From: a virus
Direction: 5' to 3' (one strand)
Virus record (IMG/VR): IMGVR_UViG_3300035670_000548
Coordinates: 1 to 39,879 of that record
DNA: 39,879 nt
Part shown: in pieces, positions 18,101 to 27,800 of the stretch
Position numbering within the stretch: position 1 is the stretch's first letter
Layout of the letters: each line of letters starts with the position of its first letter
Translations under genes and position numbers: made by a program
Notes under the pieces: model-generated
What the model was told of the DNA's origin: nothing
The model's database searches: none
Seen by the model: only the letters and a program-made list of their open reading frames with translations

Positions 18101-20262
18101 GAAACTTCTGAAGTAATTGTCGTTTGTAGTGGGTGAGAAGAAACATCTCCAATATCAATTGTAAAGAATGTATCACCTATAGAAACAACATTTACATCAG
18201 TAAGACCTGCTCCTACAGAAACTGTACTTCCTATAGTTACACCCGTAAGATTATTTACATAAAGAATATTAGAAGAAAGACCAACAGTTTCTGATAAAGT
18301 TGTCAGTAATGTTGTTCCTGCAGGTGTCTCTGAAGGATCGATGTATACAAATGTTCCCGCAACACCTACCACTTCTGCTGTTACTAAGGAAGAACCTACA
18401 GTTATTGAACTTCCTATCGATACTAAATCGGTATCATTTACGTAAATTGCTGTAGAACCAACGCCAATAGTGGATGACAATAAAGTTTCTGCTATTGTTT
18501 CATTTCTAAGGAATCTTAATTCACCTACGGTTGCTATTCCAATTACATATTTGTCATACTGGGATACATCTGCAGAAAAAGTAAGTCCAGATCCAACAAT
18601 TCCATAAATTGACTTTACATTAGATGTTCCATATGATGTTATTGCTATTCCAGTGATTCCACTTTGAACGCCATCAAAAATAAATGATTCATTTGGAATA
18701 AAAGTTCCATCAGTATTATACAAAGTTATTGAAGAACTATCACTTACTGAATTCATTAAGAATCCTGTAGCTCCACTGTTAGCACCCTTAATATGAGTAG
18801 GTGTTGTTAATGATACTGGATAATTTAGTGTTATTTCAGTAGTTGTTTGTAAATCGTATAATGAAATTTCCCATTCATTTAAGTTTTGGTTTGAAAGGTT
18901 ATATGAACCAGAGGTCAATTTATAGTCATATACTCTAGCAACACCAATTTCCTTTCCACTAGGTGTTGTGCTAGAAGATCCTACTCTTTCATCCCTCAAA
19001 CTTACTATAAAAGTATTTCCTATTCCAATAGTTGGAGCACCATAAATTCTATTAAGTCTAAAGGTAGGCCCAGTATTGTATAGTAGGGATTGGTTCTCTA
19101 AAGTTTTAGTTGTTCTTGGTTTTGGAACATCTAAAAATATAGATCCTGTAGTTTCAACCTCATATCCTTTAACAAAAGCCTTTCCTGGGGAAATTTGATA
19201 TAAGGCTAGTTCGTCTGAAGGTGTATCCCCGGAATATGTAAATTGACCTTCGTTAAATATTCCTCGATTTCCCTTTCTATTATTAAGAGATTCTTTTACA
19301 GAAACGTCAAATGGAGTGACTACATAGTCTCCAGATTCTGCATAAGTTCTTCTTGCTAATTCGTCAGCAATAATACTCTTATCTGTTGATAATGGTTTAA
19401 TTTTTACAGCACCGTCAACAATTGTGGCTAGTTCAATAAAATTATTATCATCAAAATCATCAAGATCTTTTTTGAACAATCTTACCGAAATTTGCAGTCT
19501 ATCTGCTCCAGGAGCACCATAGTTGTTAAATCCCTGCGAGTTGTCATTTAAAGACTCGTCAAGATCCGAATTTATGATTTGTTCAGTAATATACAATCCA
19601 ACTCTGTAATTGGATAAATTATCATATTGATCTAGAATTAGGGTTTCGCTGTTTACATTAATGAACTGACCTCTTATAAAATATATTCCCTCAGCGATGC
19701 TAAATGCAGATCCTATTGAAGTTGCATTATTCGCCAATGTAATTGCAAATGGAGAACCTGCAGAAATTGCAGTGTTTCCTAAAAGACCACTTGTAATAGA
19801 TTCTGTAGTAAAAAGAAGTTCTCCGTCTGAAAATGCCTCTGTTGAATTATCCTGAGTATTTGAACTCTGATAATACACATATAGAGTCAGATTTCCTCTT
19901 TCAGAATCTTCTGGAAGTAAAACCTTATCTACTATTGCAGTAACACCTGAAGTTTGGCCAGTAATCTTAAGGCCTACTAGTTGATCGGCGTATGCTGCAA
20001 CAGGAATTCCTTGATAATTATTATTTAATTCTACCGCATAATAATATCCATTGAAATTAGTATTTCCTGGGATTACTTTCGCACCCTCTTTAAAGAAATG
20101 CTGACCAAATTTTTCTATTTGGTTTTGTAATATAGATTGTAAACCTGTTAACTCTCTGGCCTGAACAGGATATCCAGGTTTAAATAAAATTTTATGATAG
20201 TCATTATTTGCATCAAAATCGTCAAAATAGGGGGATACATTTAAATTGGTTTGTTGTGCCAT
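12121..20262 (-). CDS. Giant DUF4815-type baseplate/tail structural protein (2,713 aa)
   Basis: This large virion protein occupies the T4 place of genes 9-12 (baseplate pins and short fibres). The N-terminus NLNVSPYFDDFDANNDY, then FKPGYPVQARELTGLQSILQ (about 6-44) and FFKEGAKVIPGN, is the DUF4815 signature of marine T4-like phages. Residues about 590-813 are three 59-residue and three 14-residue tandem repeats. A proline-rich hinge PPPPPPPPRNPPPPPPRRW lies at about 1884-1902 and is followed by DPLAQSFLVEEAEGIFLTK. A G-x-GY repeat unit sits near 2140-2180, and a copy of the module shared with gp15 near 2310-2380 (YLMIGNEIIEY, VRGTNPVSHSVGSPV). There is no signal peptide or membrane helix. It starts six bases after gp8. 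A role as a baseplate-attached fibre is inferred; receptor binding was not seen. Confidence 0.88.
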   Translation of the reverse strand: MAQQTNLNVSPYFDDFDANNDYHKILFKPGYPVQARELTGLQSILQNQIEKFGQHFFKEGAKVIPGNTNFNGYYYAVELNNNYQGIPVAAYADQLVGLKITGQTSGVTAIVDKVLLPEDSERGNLTLYVYYQSSNTQDNSTEAFSDGELLFTTESITSGLLGNTAISAGSPFAITLANNATSIGSAFSIAEGIYFIRGQFINVNSETLILDQYDNLSNYRVGLYITEQIINSDLDESLNDNSQGFNNYGAPGADRLQISVRLFKKDLDDFDDNNFIELATIVDGAVKIKPLSTDKSIIADELARRTYAESGDYVVTPFDVSVKESLNNRKGNRGIFNEGQFTYSGDTPSDELALYQISPGKAFVKGYEVETTGSIFLDVPKPRTTKTLENQSLLYNTGPTFRLNRIYGAPTIGIGNTFIVSLRDERVGSSSTTPSGKEIGVARVYDYKLTSGSYNLSNQNLNEWEISLYDLQTTTEITLNYPVSLTTPTHIKGANSGATGFLMNSVSDSSSITLYNTDGTFIPNESFIFDGVQSGITGIAITSYGTSNVKSIYGIVGSGLTFSADVSQYDKYVIGIATVGELRFLRNETIAETLLSSTIGVGSTAIYVNDTDLVSIGSSITVGSSLVTAEVVGVAGTFVYIDPSETPAGTTLLTTLSETVGLSSNILYVNNLTGVTIGSTVSVGAGLTDVNVVSIGDTFFTIDIGDVSSHPLQTTITSEVSIGGTDIFVGIVTGVSIGSSISVGSGLTDAPVVSIGDTFVTIAGFSTSSSALTVGTAVTFSNVSSMITGSAVTFSNVSTLVEGSAVTFTEKAFASRVTTLNPIFPGTLAKENDLIKYTDNNLSDPVLAKIAVVGSNFVEVKQVQTVTGVTSSILPSSSLDVTDLTVVSSSLDTSTDNTLYTRLPKDNISDVDLTNSSLTIRRSFTVNITNGELSIPLSAGSNETFLPFDEERYSLVRSDGSYENLSSDKFSYILGGSQIQIYNLGSDDSGATLIATLRKIKPKAKFKRKNRVNSVLIDKSKYEGSGIGATTLDDGLTYGSFPYGTRVQDENISLNTSDIIEIHAIYESANTNDPEPPKAILTSITTPSSTTADIIIGEEFVGQTSGAVAICAEKLSSAQISFIYKNKNNFKEGETILFSESNTSAIVSTLNSESFDVSTNYTFRTGQKGTFYDYGYITRKSTSSEPNKKIKVYFSNTYYDSSDDGDITTVNSYADFNYGTEIRRINGVRNSDIIDIRPRVSDYDSISPTRSPFEFYGRSFDTTGNSASNILASDEDIVTSFSFYLGRIDRIYLTKSGVFQVKYGTPAEKPEKPVIVDDALEISSISLPPYLYTVGDSSVEFLDHKRYRMSDIRQLENRIKNLEYYTALSLLETNTANLFIPDADGLSRFKSGFFVDNFTSLLAQEDSFLYKNSIDIRSKELRPSHYTNAIDLIPGPVVGLSPSADLAFTPPEGINVRRTGDIITLDYAEIEWQKQTFGTRSESVTPFILNFWRGSLQLTPASDTWVDTVRIEAKFINVEGNYARVLNDAVRNLNVDPQTGFAPTVWNSWVANWTGQQRISSTRTRETSNWFGWGVTFNTIQDNLLEVIDTGVENRTGTRAVFSEQIDNTSVGDRVVSRDLIPFMRSRNISFTANGIKPNTRVYAFFDGVDVTRFCTPKLLEISMISGTFEVGETVDGVMEVTGLGPDLQDVSPSITFRVAQSNHRTGPFDTPNLTYPINPYNNQPLPEAYSSTSTILNVDSFSLSNIAQGQFSGWIEQGMILVGRSSGAQAQITDLKLVSDITATVSGSLFVPNPNIDVNPRFETGSKTFVLINDENNDPTTATTSATESFESSGTLETVQENIVSVRNGRVDLVQQNQQRDARRSTGTQVVSSTVISSRTIVFPPPPPPPPRNPPPPPPRRWDPLAQSFLVEEAEGIFLTKCGIYFRTVDDSNLPVVLQIRTIELGLPSQKVLPFSEVYLYPQQITTSNDGSAVTYFEFEAPVYLNGGTEYAITLLSPSPNYSVYISRVGENDLITQAFVSNQPTLGSLFKSQNASTWEPSQWEDLKFELYRADFLETGTVEFYNPELNLGNSQIAKLLPNSLEMYSRKLRISLASTISDSGIQFGNTVFQYGSNASGNYVGNAGIATGNLNIINSGIGYTPSSGSYIFNNVVLSTITGKGSGATANIVVSNGVAIAATISSSGNGYKSGDVVEISSIGVANVGRNARFSIVSIANTNQIILDNVQGDFATGIANTMRYTDSAGITTDLNWQYGGNIAISNIDVESDGLHIKVNHKNHGMYSNENYVEISHVLPDVKPTKLSVVYEADSVGTISVDDASEFATFEGVGIGTTNPGYLMIGNEIIEYTSVFGNIIGGNIVRGTNPVSHSVGSPVYKYELNNISLKRINKTHYLGDVTILDQITFDSYYIKLDTTMDGIDRTDGTSFPILYQNGTKSSGGYNIQATQNIPFEIVTPIVQNLTVTGTTVNSQIRTITGKSISGNEIPFIDNGFEDLVVNTPNYLDSPRIVCSKVNEELKLNDLPGNKSVNMRLVLATTNTKLSPVIDTQRVALILTSNRVNNIIEDYANDLRVSTLDSDPTAFQYISKELTLESPASSIKVILNGHVNPYCDIRAFYAIGDNPNFVPIFTPFPGYNNLDFKNQVINPEDSDGRSDSYVTPVNTLGFTAEELGYKEYTFTADQLPSFRSYRIKLIMTSSSQVYVPRIKDLRVIALA
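17823..18490 (-). repeat. Tandem repeats in the DUF4815 protein (3 x ~59 aa, 3 x 14 aa)
   Basis: Three consecutive units share the pattern VSIGSSI-(S/T)-VGSGLT-(8)-SIGDTFVTI. Units 2 and 3 remain clearly alike at DNA level (shared blocks such as acatcagtaagacc and acttcctatag about 177 bases apart). They are followed by three 14-residue units containing GSAVTFSNVS. DNA-level similarity suggests recent duplication or recombination within the gene. Boundaries are approximate. Confidence 0.8.
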
Positions 20263-20268
20263 AATTCT

Positions 20269-21819
20269 TTAGAACTGCAAAATGACTTTGATATCTTCTT
20301 TTTGGTTTGATGATCTTGTTATCGATGGTCTATTATCGACATAAATTATATTCCCCGAATATTTTTTAACTTCTGGAGAAGACAACCCTTGCGAAAATGA
20401 TTGACCAAGGTAGTATGTTCTATTATTTATTACTGTAGATATACCCGTAAATGTTGTACTGATTGACAACGTTACAGATCCTCCAATAATATTGACACTT
20501 CCTCCAACATCTGGATTGCTTGTGAATTGATTCAAATTATATCCATATGTTGGATTAGTTTGTGCAGTTCCTACAGTATTAAAACCTGCAAGAGTTCTAT
20601 CTTGCCAGTATTTTAAAACTCCAGTTGTCTGGTCATAACTAACAACTCTTCCAACTGCTGTTGTTCCAGCAGAAATTGTTTGTGATACGTATGAATCTGG
20701 AGTAAAAACAGCAGAACTGTAACCAACACCAGTTAGTCTAATGGCATTCAATGCACTGACTTTATCCGAACTTAAAATTTGGGTAGATCCAAAAAATTCT
20801 GGATTTTCTACTATACCTACTCTTGCTATTTGATTTCCTGTGATAAAATCTGGATTTTCATTATCATTTTCAATTCTTGAATAAAGTAGAACATTATATG
20901 CCCCAAGTTCTCTGTATATATTCGCTCCATGGCCACCTTTAGGTGAAATAATAACATCAAATGTTGGTCTTGTTGTTCCTGTAGGGACATTCCCTGCTAC
21001 CAAATCAACATTTCCATAAGTATATCCAGATCCTTGGTTGGAAACTGTTATTGATTCTACCTGTTGATTGTTATTAATTACAATAGTACACTCTGCTCCT
21101 GTCCCATCCCCTCTTACAGGAACTCTTGTGTATGTTCTATTTGCTGTACCTATTCCTACTCCCCTATTAGTAATAGTTACTATTTTAATAGATCCGTCTA
21201 CTGCATTATCTCTTACAGATGCGTTGTCTGTATCATTTTCCCAGTCTGCTGGAACTGGCATAAAATCTGTAGATTCAAATTTTATGATATCTGTTGGTCT
21301 TATGGTATAAAGATATTTCCAAATATACCCATCTCCACTTGTCCCTGCTGATTTTGGTTCTAAGTCTACAAAAGTTGGTTCATCCAGAGAAGGTTTTCCG
21401 TTTGGATTATCTGGATCTGTACCGTTTTGTAGGCATATATAAACCCTATAATCGTTATTAATTACATAATAATTTGCTGAATATAAATTCGTTGCTCCAG
21501 AGACTTTTGCTGGGTTTGATCTACTGTAATCATGTCTATACATGTCATAGGTTATTCCAGAAGACCAAAATCTCTTTTGAACAACCTGTCTAACATCATT
21601 TGCACTAATTTTTTTCAGTGCAACCATTGTATCCCAATAAGCATTCTCTTCATCAAAACTATCTCTTGGTGATGGTGGGTTAGTATCCCAATCACTTTGA
21701 ATATCATCAGGATTTGTTAATCCAATGAATGAATAATATGAATTCGTGGAGGAACTAACCCCTGCAACAAAATTCTTCGCATTTAATATTCTAATTTGAT
21801 CAGTTATAATAGCGGCCAT
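20269..21819 (-). CDS. gp8: Baseplate wedge protein gp8-like
   Basis: gp8 is part of the six baseplate wedges and contacts gp7 and gp10 in T4. The 516 residues exceed T4 gp8 (334). Matching landmarks are YWDTMVALKKI near the N-terminus, SGDGYIWKYLYTIRPTDIIK (about 160-179; T4 has EPGDGYVWEYLFEIPP) and the C-terminal YSGNIIYVDNRPSITRSSNQ (T4 has GEMIYMENRPPIIMAMDQ). The extra length includes a G-x-GY repeat pair around residues 215-275 (ITNRGVGIGTANRTY, SNQGSGYTYGNVDLVAG). An AATAAATA late octamer is 20 bases before the ATG; no clear ribosome site is seen. It ends six bases before the DUF4815 gene. Confidence 0.94.
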   Translation of the reverse strand: MAAIITDQIRILNAKNFVAGVSSSTNSYYSFIGLTNPDDIQSDWDTNPPSPRDSFDEENAYWDTMVALKKISANDVRQVVQKRFWSSGITYDMYRHDYSRSNPAKVSGATNLYSANYYVINNDYRVYICLQNGTDPDNPNGKPSLDEPTFVDLEPKSAGTSGDGYIWKYLYTIRPTDIIKFESTDFMPVPADWENDTDNASVRDNAVDGSIKIVTITNRGVGIGTANRTYTRVPVRGDGTGAECTIVINNNQQVESITVSNQGSGYTYGNVDLVAGNVPTGTTRPTFDVIISPKGGHGANIYRELGAYNVLLYSRIENDNENPDFITGNQIARVGIVENPEFFGSTQILSSDKVSALNAIRLTGVGYSSAVFTPDSYVSQTISAGTTAVGRVVSYDQTTGVLKYWQDRTLAGFNTVGTAQTNPTYGYNLNQFTSNPDVGGSVNIIGGSVTLSISTTFTGISTVINNRTYYLGQSFSQGLSSPEVKKYSGNIIYVDNRPSITRSSNQKEDIKVILQF

Positions 21820-21838
21820 TGTTGAGTGGTTTTTTACT

Positions 21839-21846
21839 TATTTATT
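21839..21846 (-). promoter_or_regulatory. Late promoter octamer (AATAAATA) ahead of gp8
   Basis: The minus strand reads TAATAAATA, where the first TAA (21847-21845) is the stop codon of the gp7 counterpart and the octamer follows overlapping it. It lies 20 bases before the gp8 ATG, the same spacing as the gp13 promoter. Confidence 0.72.
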
Positions 21847-24800
21847 AGGTATAATTTGAATACTTAAGAGGACTTGTTCTTTGTATGATTGTTCCTGTCA
21901 TAATTCCAACAAAACCTGAATAGGTGTATGCATCATAAGAGTTCAATTCTGGTCGTGATGTAAGTGTTATTCTTCCCCAACTATAATTTCCATAGTAATT
22001 ACTATTTCCAATTCCCGTCAAACCATTGTAATCAGTTACACTTACTACTATTTTTGCAACATAAGTCAATCCAATTCCAGGTGCAGATGTTTGACCAATA
22101 GACACAGAAGTTACTTGATAAATGTTATCTAAACAAGTGGAACCAATTCCTACCGTAAATCCATCACTATCTATCGATGTGACTCCATTGCCAACATTTG
22201 AATTAAATATTGCAACGTAATATCCCGTTTGAATTCCACTGATAGTAGTAACACCAGTAATAGAAGAATTTCTGAAGAAAGAGTCTTCTGGAATGTAGAG
22301 ATCTAGAATTATTCCTGTGGGAACTCCAACATTAGTAGTTGTAATTCCTATAATAATTCCAGAGTCTCCTTCATAAAGATCAACAGATGCCTTTTCTGAA
22401 TCTAAAGTTGGAGGTTCAATAAGAACTAGGGGAGGATTAGACGATGTATATCCAGTTCCAGGTCCAGTAATAGCAATAGAAGTAACAATTCCACTAGTTA
22501 TTGAAGAAACTGCCTCTGCTCTTGCTGAAGTTCCAACTCCAACTGGATTCTGGATAGTGACAGATGGTGAAGTAGAATAACCAATTCCACCATCTGTGAT
22601 ATCAATTGAAGTTATTGTTCCAAGACCCGAAACAATGGCAGTTGCTGAAGCAGAAACTTTGGTGTCTTGCGAAATAAATGTAATGTTGTCTTGGAAACTT
22701 AAACTAGTATCATTCTCATTGATTTGATTGAAGAATGGTCTAATATTATCAACATAAACAATTGTTGTTCCTACTCCAACTGGTTGAATTAAGTAAGCAA
22801 AAGGATTGATGACAGGTTCATATAGAATTCTATCCTTTCCTATTTCCTTTCCATTAATAATTTTATCTTCGGTCTGTCTACACCAAACAACTGGCCTAAA
22901 GAGACTTTCATCATTGGTATTTCCTGGACCAAAATAAGGATTTGTGGTTACAAAATCTGTTGAGTTTATTTGAGTAACTGTTCTACTTTCTTCTTGTAAA
23001 GAAGCAGGTTGACCCAAATAAGAATCATATCCAATTGTCAATTCATCTCCAATTTTAACTGTTTCTAAAATATCACGCTCTATCACATCAACAGATCCGC
23101 TACCTTTATAGAACAGTATCTTGCAAGTATCATTTTCTTTTGGAGGTTCTGTGAATGAAATCAAACTCCCTCCATTGAAAATATATCCTTCGCCCGGAAC
23201 CTGTAGTATATCATTTACAAATACTAACAATACATCTTTGACATCAATATTAGATCCTTTTGCTGATCTAATAGAAACTAGATTATCAGCGACTCTTAAT
23301 GGGAATACAAACTGAGCTCCATCAAATAAATCTTCTATACTATCAATAACCTGAAGTTCTCCTATAGTCCAACCTGCAAATCTATCAGTAAATATTCTTT
23401 CAATTGTTATTTGGAATTCGTAATACGAAGATGTTGTTGGAATTCCAGTAGATCCACCAATAGGAATTGTTAGAATTTCATTTTCTTTATATCCATAACC
23501 AGTATTTTTTATCTCAAAATTAATTACACTAGAACCTTGTCCAACAACAATATCAACAGTAGCTTCAGTTCCCAGTCCAGAAGAAGAAGAACTATAAATT
23601 AGAGGAACATCTGAGTATGATAATGGGTAATCGAAAAATACATATGGTGGATTTGTTGAAGTATATCCAGAACCTGGATTGGTTATCGCAATACTAACAA
23701 TATTTCCATTACTTACGGATGCTGTACCAATAAATTCAATATTTGGAGTTGATGTAGATGAAGTTCCAACACCAACTCTTACTGTTTGAATTCCGGACCT
23801 ATAACCAGATCCACTGTTTCCAATGCTAACTGATTGTATAGTTCCCGCTAAAGAAACAATCGCTGTTCCTCCAGCAGCAACTAAAGGTTGATATCCAAAT
23901 CCTTCTGTGGAACCAACAGAGACTATTATTCCTCCAGAAGGTAAAGTGGAAGTATTAATATCATAAGAAATAGAAGTACCGGTTCCAGTAAATCTTATTG
24001 ATGTTATACCTAAAGATTCTTCCAGCACATAATTCAATGTCTGTCCAGGACCTTGGAAAACATCATTAACTAAAATGATAGCATTTTCTGTGGATATTCC
24101 AGTTACATTTGAGTTTGATGCTAGAAGATCAAAAGAATTTGATGTTCCGTCAAATTCATCAGAAATATCATCAAAAACATAATTTTTAGTATATGTTTCA
24201 TCTGAACTATTAATAATTCCAGATCTTAAGAAAACTCTACCTTGGAAACTAGATCCTGTAGAAATTCCGGTCCAATCTCTTTCATCAGGAGGATTTGTTG
24301 TTGAAGACAGTGGGAGATTTCCATATGGGGCAGTGACAAAGTTGATAACATTGTCGGTAATATTATAATTTCCAGTAACTTTTGTTACAATAGAGTTTGT
24401 AGAATATCCTGCCGTAACAGTTCCCAACCAAGGTCTTCTTACACGAATAGCATTTGTTGTGCCAACGCCAACAGATTCTATTCTCATTATTTCGCTACCT
24501 ATTCTAATTAAATCGCCACCAAAGAATGATGTTATTCCTGTGAAATATACTATATCATCTATAGTAGATGCAGCCTCTGATAGCGTTGTTGTTAGTGCTG
24601 TAGATACTATTGGTGATTGTATTACATTATCGATGGCAACAACAACTTTGGGATTTTGATTGGTTGAAACAAATCTATGTGAAGTTCCTATGCCAACACT
24701 AACAATGTCCAAAGAATTTGGTACTGATTTTAGTGCATTTTCTGCACTAGATGCGAGTTTGATTGTATTATCATTAATTTTAATAGCATAAATGTCCAAA

Positions 24801-27800
24801 GGTAGTTTATCTGTAGTGCCAATACCAACAAAAGTTGTTGCTGCAATGCCTATAGCCTGAGTAGTTCCTGCTCCAGCATGATGATATTTTATTTTTTCGC
24901 CCGTAACAAAGAAGTGATTAGGTATCTTAACAGTATTATTTAAAGTGTCTACCGTATCAGAACTACTTCCATCAAAATATCTCTCAAAAATAGGAACATT
25001 TTTGTGATTTAAATTGAATGCACGTTTTACATCAGAATCTGTTCCTGTGTAATTTGCATAACCTGTTCTAATAGTAGCATTCATTAAATCAATTATATCA
25101 TTATCATCGTTTTCATGACGTAATGAATTCATAAAAACTTTTACTTGAACATCGATATCTGGTATCGGAGTGAAGACAAGTTCTGTTATGGAACTTGTCC
25201 TTCTTGTTCCTATTGTTCCTAATCCGGATAAAGTTTCGATGTTTCCATACTCTGTACTATAGGTTTCTGTTTCATCATCTATAACTAAAACCTCAGAGAG
25301 TTGATTTTCGTTATTAGTTAAATCAAAGACTTGTACGATATAATATGCAGTATCATAAACATCTGGATAATCTCCGATAACATGTGGTACTGGAGAAGTT
25401 GATGCTGCAATGGAAACAGTTCTTGACTCTAAGCGAGCATGTTTCATATCAAAAGTCCCTATTCCAGTCGATTCCGTATTTCCTAAAGAAACCTGAATAG
25501 TATTGACTGTGAGAGCAACTCCTGGATTTGGAATGAAATCAATATTAATATTAGATCCTGAAATATATGGGTAATAAGTTCCAAAACCTGATGAAGAATA
25601 AGGTCCAAGTTCTGTTGTCAATTGCCCATACTCCACAAATTCAACTTCCGACCCATTTGTGACAACATTTAGTTCATCAAATTCAAATTCATTATTAATT
25701 CCATTCAGTTCAACTAAAACTTTTAATGAAGTATAAGTAGATCCTAAAGAAACTATAGTTGTAGTAGACCCTGCAGAAACAAATGTACTTGCACTACTGA
25801 TTAAAGATGGACCTATAGAAGTACTTCCAACTCCAAGTAAATTGTCATTTAAATTGTATGATATTACCGCAATATCATAATCGTTTATGGAGTATTTTAC
25901 TGGATAGTAATTCAAGATACCCTGGGATCCTGATATTGCAAAATCAAAAGAACCTAAATCAGAATAAGTTTCCAATCTTCCGTATTGATTGATATATCCA
26001 TTGAAATCGTCATGAATAAGAGTAACAAACATTAATTGTCTTTGATTGAAAAATCTCTTATCTTTTACATAAATTGCATATTTTTGTGCTCTTACATCAG
26101 CTAAATCAAATCTAAAAACCTCAGAGTATCGAGTTGGTCTAGGATTGCTGTTAAATTGACCACTAACATCATCAATAGATAATACTCTATTTCCAACAGA
26201 TTCTAGATAATCTGTCAAGATTCTGTTTGCAAAAACTATTTCATCAGAAAAAATTCTTGATGATAGTTCTAGAGAATTTTCACTCACTAAATCAAAATCA
26301 TAAACACAATTCAAATCGACAACTCCAATAATATCGTTTACTACTTCAATTGAAGTTGTAGTTGTTGTGACTCCAACAGTAATTGGAATACTTGGAATTG
26401 ATTCCAATTGATAATCTGAGAATTTTTTAAATCCTGCAGTGTGGTTTAATGTACTTACAGAATCGTTCCAAGTATCATAATCAACTCTCGACTTTAGACT
26501 GTATGAGAAATTTTGATAATAGAAATTATCTTGAATTCTCTGTAAATTATTGTTTAGAACGCCCGCATCACTTTCCCAACCATTCTCTACTTTTGAGAAA
26601 GGACCTAAATTCATGTATCCTTCAAAATATGTTATTGATGATGCTATGCCTTGTGTATTTGATGAAGATCCTTCTATGACTTCGCCAATAGAAAACTTCT
26701 GATCAGATATTACCTTTAGATAATTATTTTTAGAATCCCAACTATCAACTACTCCATAGGAAACAGAATTTGAATATACTTCTTCTCCCTCCAAGTAATC
26801 ATTTTTAGTTAACTCTATATTAAATAGTGGAAAATCTTTTTCTGGAATTATTCTCCCCGCAGAATTTATAGGATCAAATTTTCCTGGGAATTCGGATCCA
26901 GTTAAGAATTGACTTAAGTTATATGTGACTGATCCTATTCCTCCTCTATTTTCATCGACAGAAGTTAAAGTAAATAGAGAATAGTTATAACCATCAGAAT
27001 TATAACCCTTTCCTGTTGATCCTAAACCAACGCTAATATTCTCAATCAATACTTTATCATTGACTTTAAAGGGGAAAGAATCTGCAGTGCTAAACCCAAC
27101 AGAAAGTCTTACCGTAACATCTTTTGTTGATTCGTTGAAACTAATTGTGGAAATACCAACTCCGTTAGAATTTTCGATAGGAAGTATTCTAGGAATAACA
27201 TCAGATATTCCATATGTGTTTCTTATTATCGAAACATTTGAGTCTCCTAGACTATATCTCAAATCAATCTCTGGAATAATCTGACCGGTCTTACCATCAA
27301 AAACTAATAGTTTTGGTGGACTTGTGTATCCCTTGCCAAAAGAACTTATTCCTATAGAGAAGAAAGAAGATAGTGGTTCTACTTTTATCACCTGAGGCAA
27401 TGATGTAGAAGGTCTAAGTGTATAGTCTGATGGGAAATTAAATCCAATATCATTGACTTTTGAATTTTTTATTCTTCCTATTGATTTACTATCTGCCTCC
27501 AATAATGCTCCTGTTCCAAGTAGACTGTCAACAGTGCTAATTCCGGGCAAAGAACTATAAGAAAATCCTCTATTGAGTATTTTTACATCATATATTGGAC
27601 CAATAACATTTTTTGAATTGGTATCATACTTTATTTCAGCCTCAGAAGAAGTGTAGGATACTCTTTCTGGTACTTTTTGTAAGGTGTAATTGAAAGATGT
27701 TGAAGAAGCTATAGAGATTGTATGATTTCCACTATAGAGACTATTCTTAAATGTAATTTCACTACTTGAAAAGACAGTATCGTCTACTACTATCGACTCT

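Noticed and set aside
17474-18136. Long plus-strand open frame (about 220 codons) opposite the DUF4815 gene
   Set aside because: It is antisense to a strongly supported minus-strand gene, lies over its tandem repeats and is a by-product of repeat composition; no ribosome site or promoter supports it.
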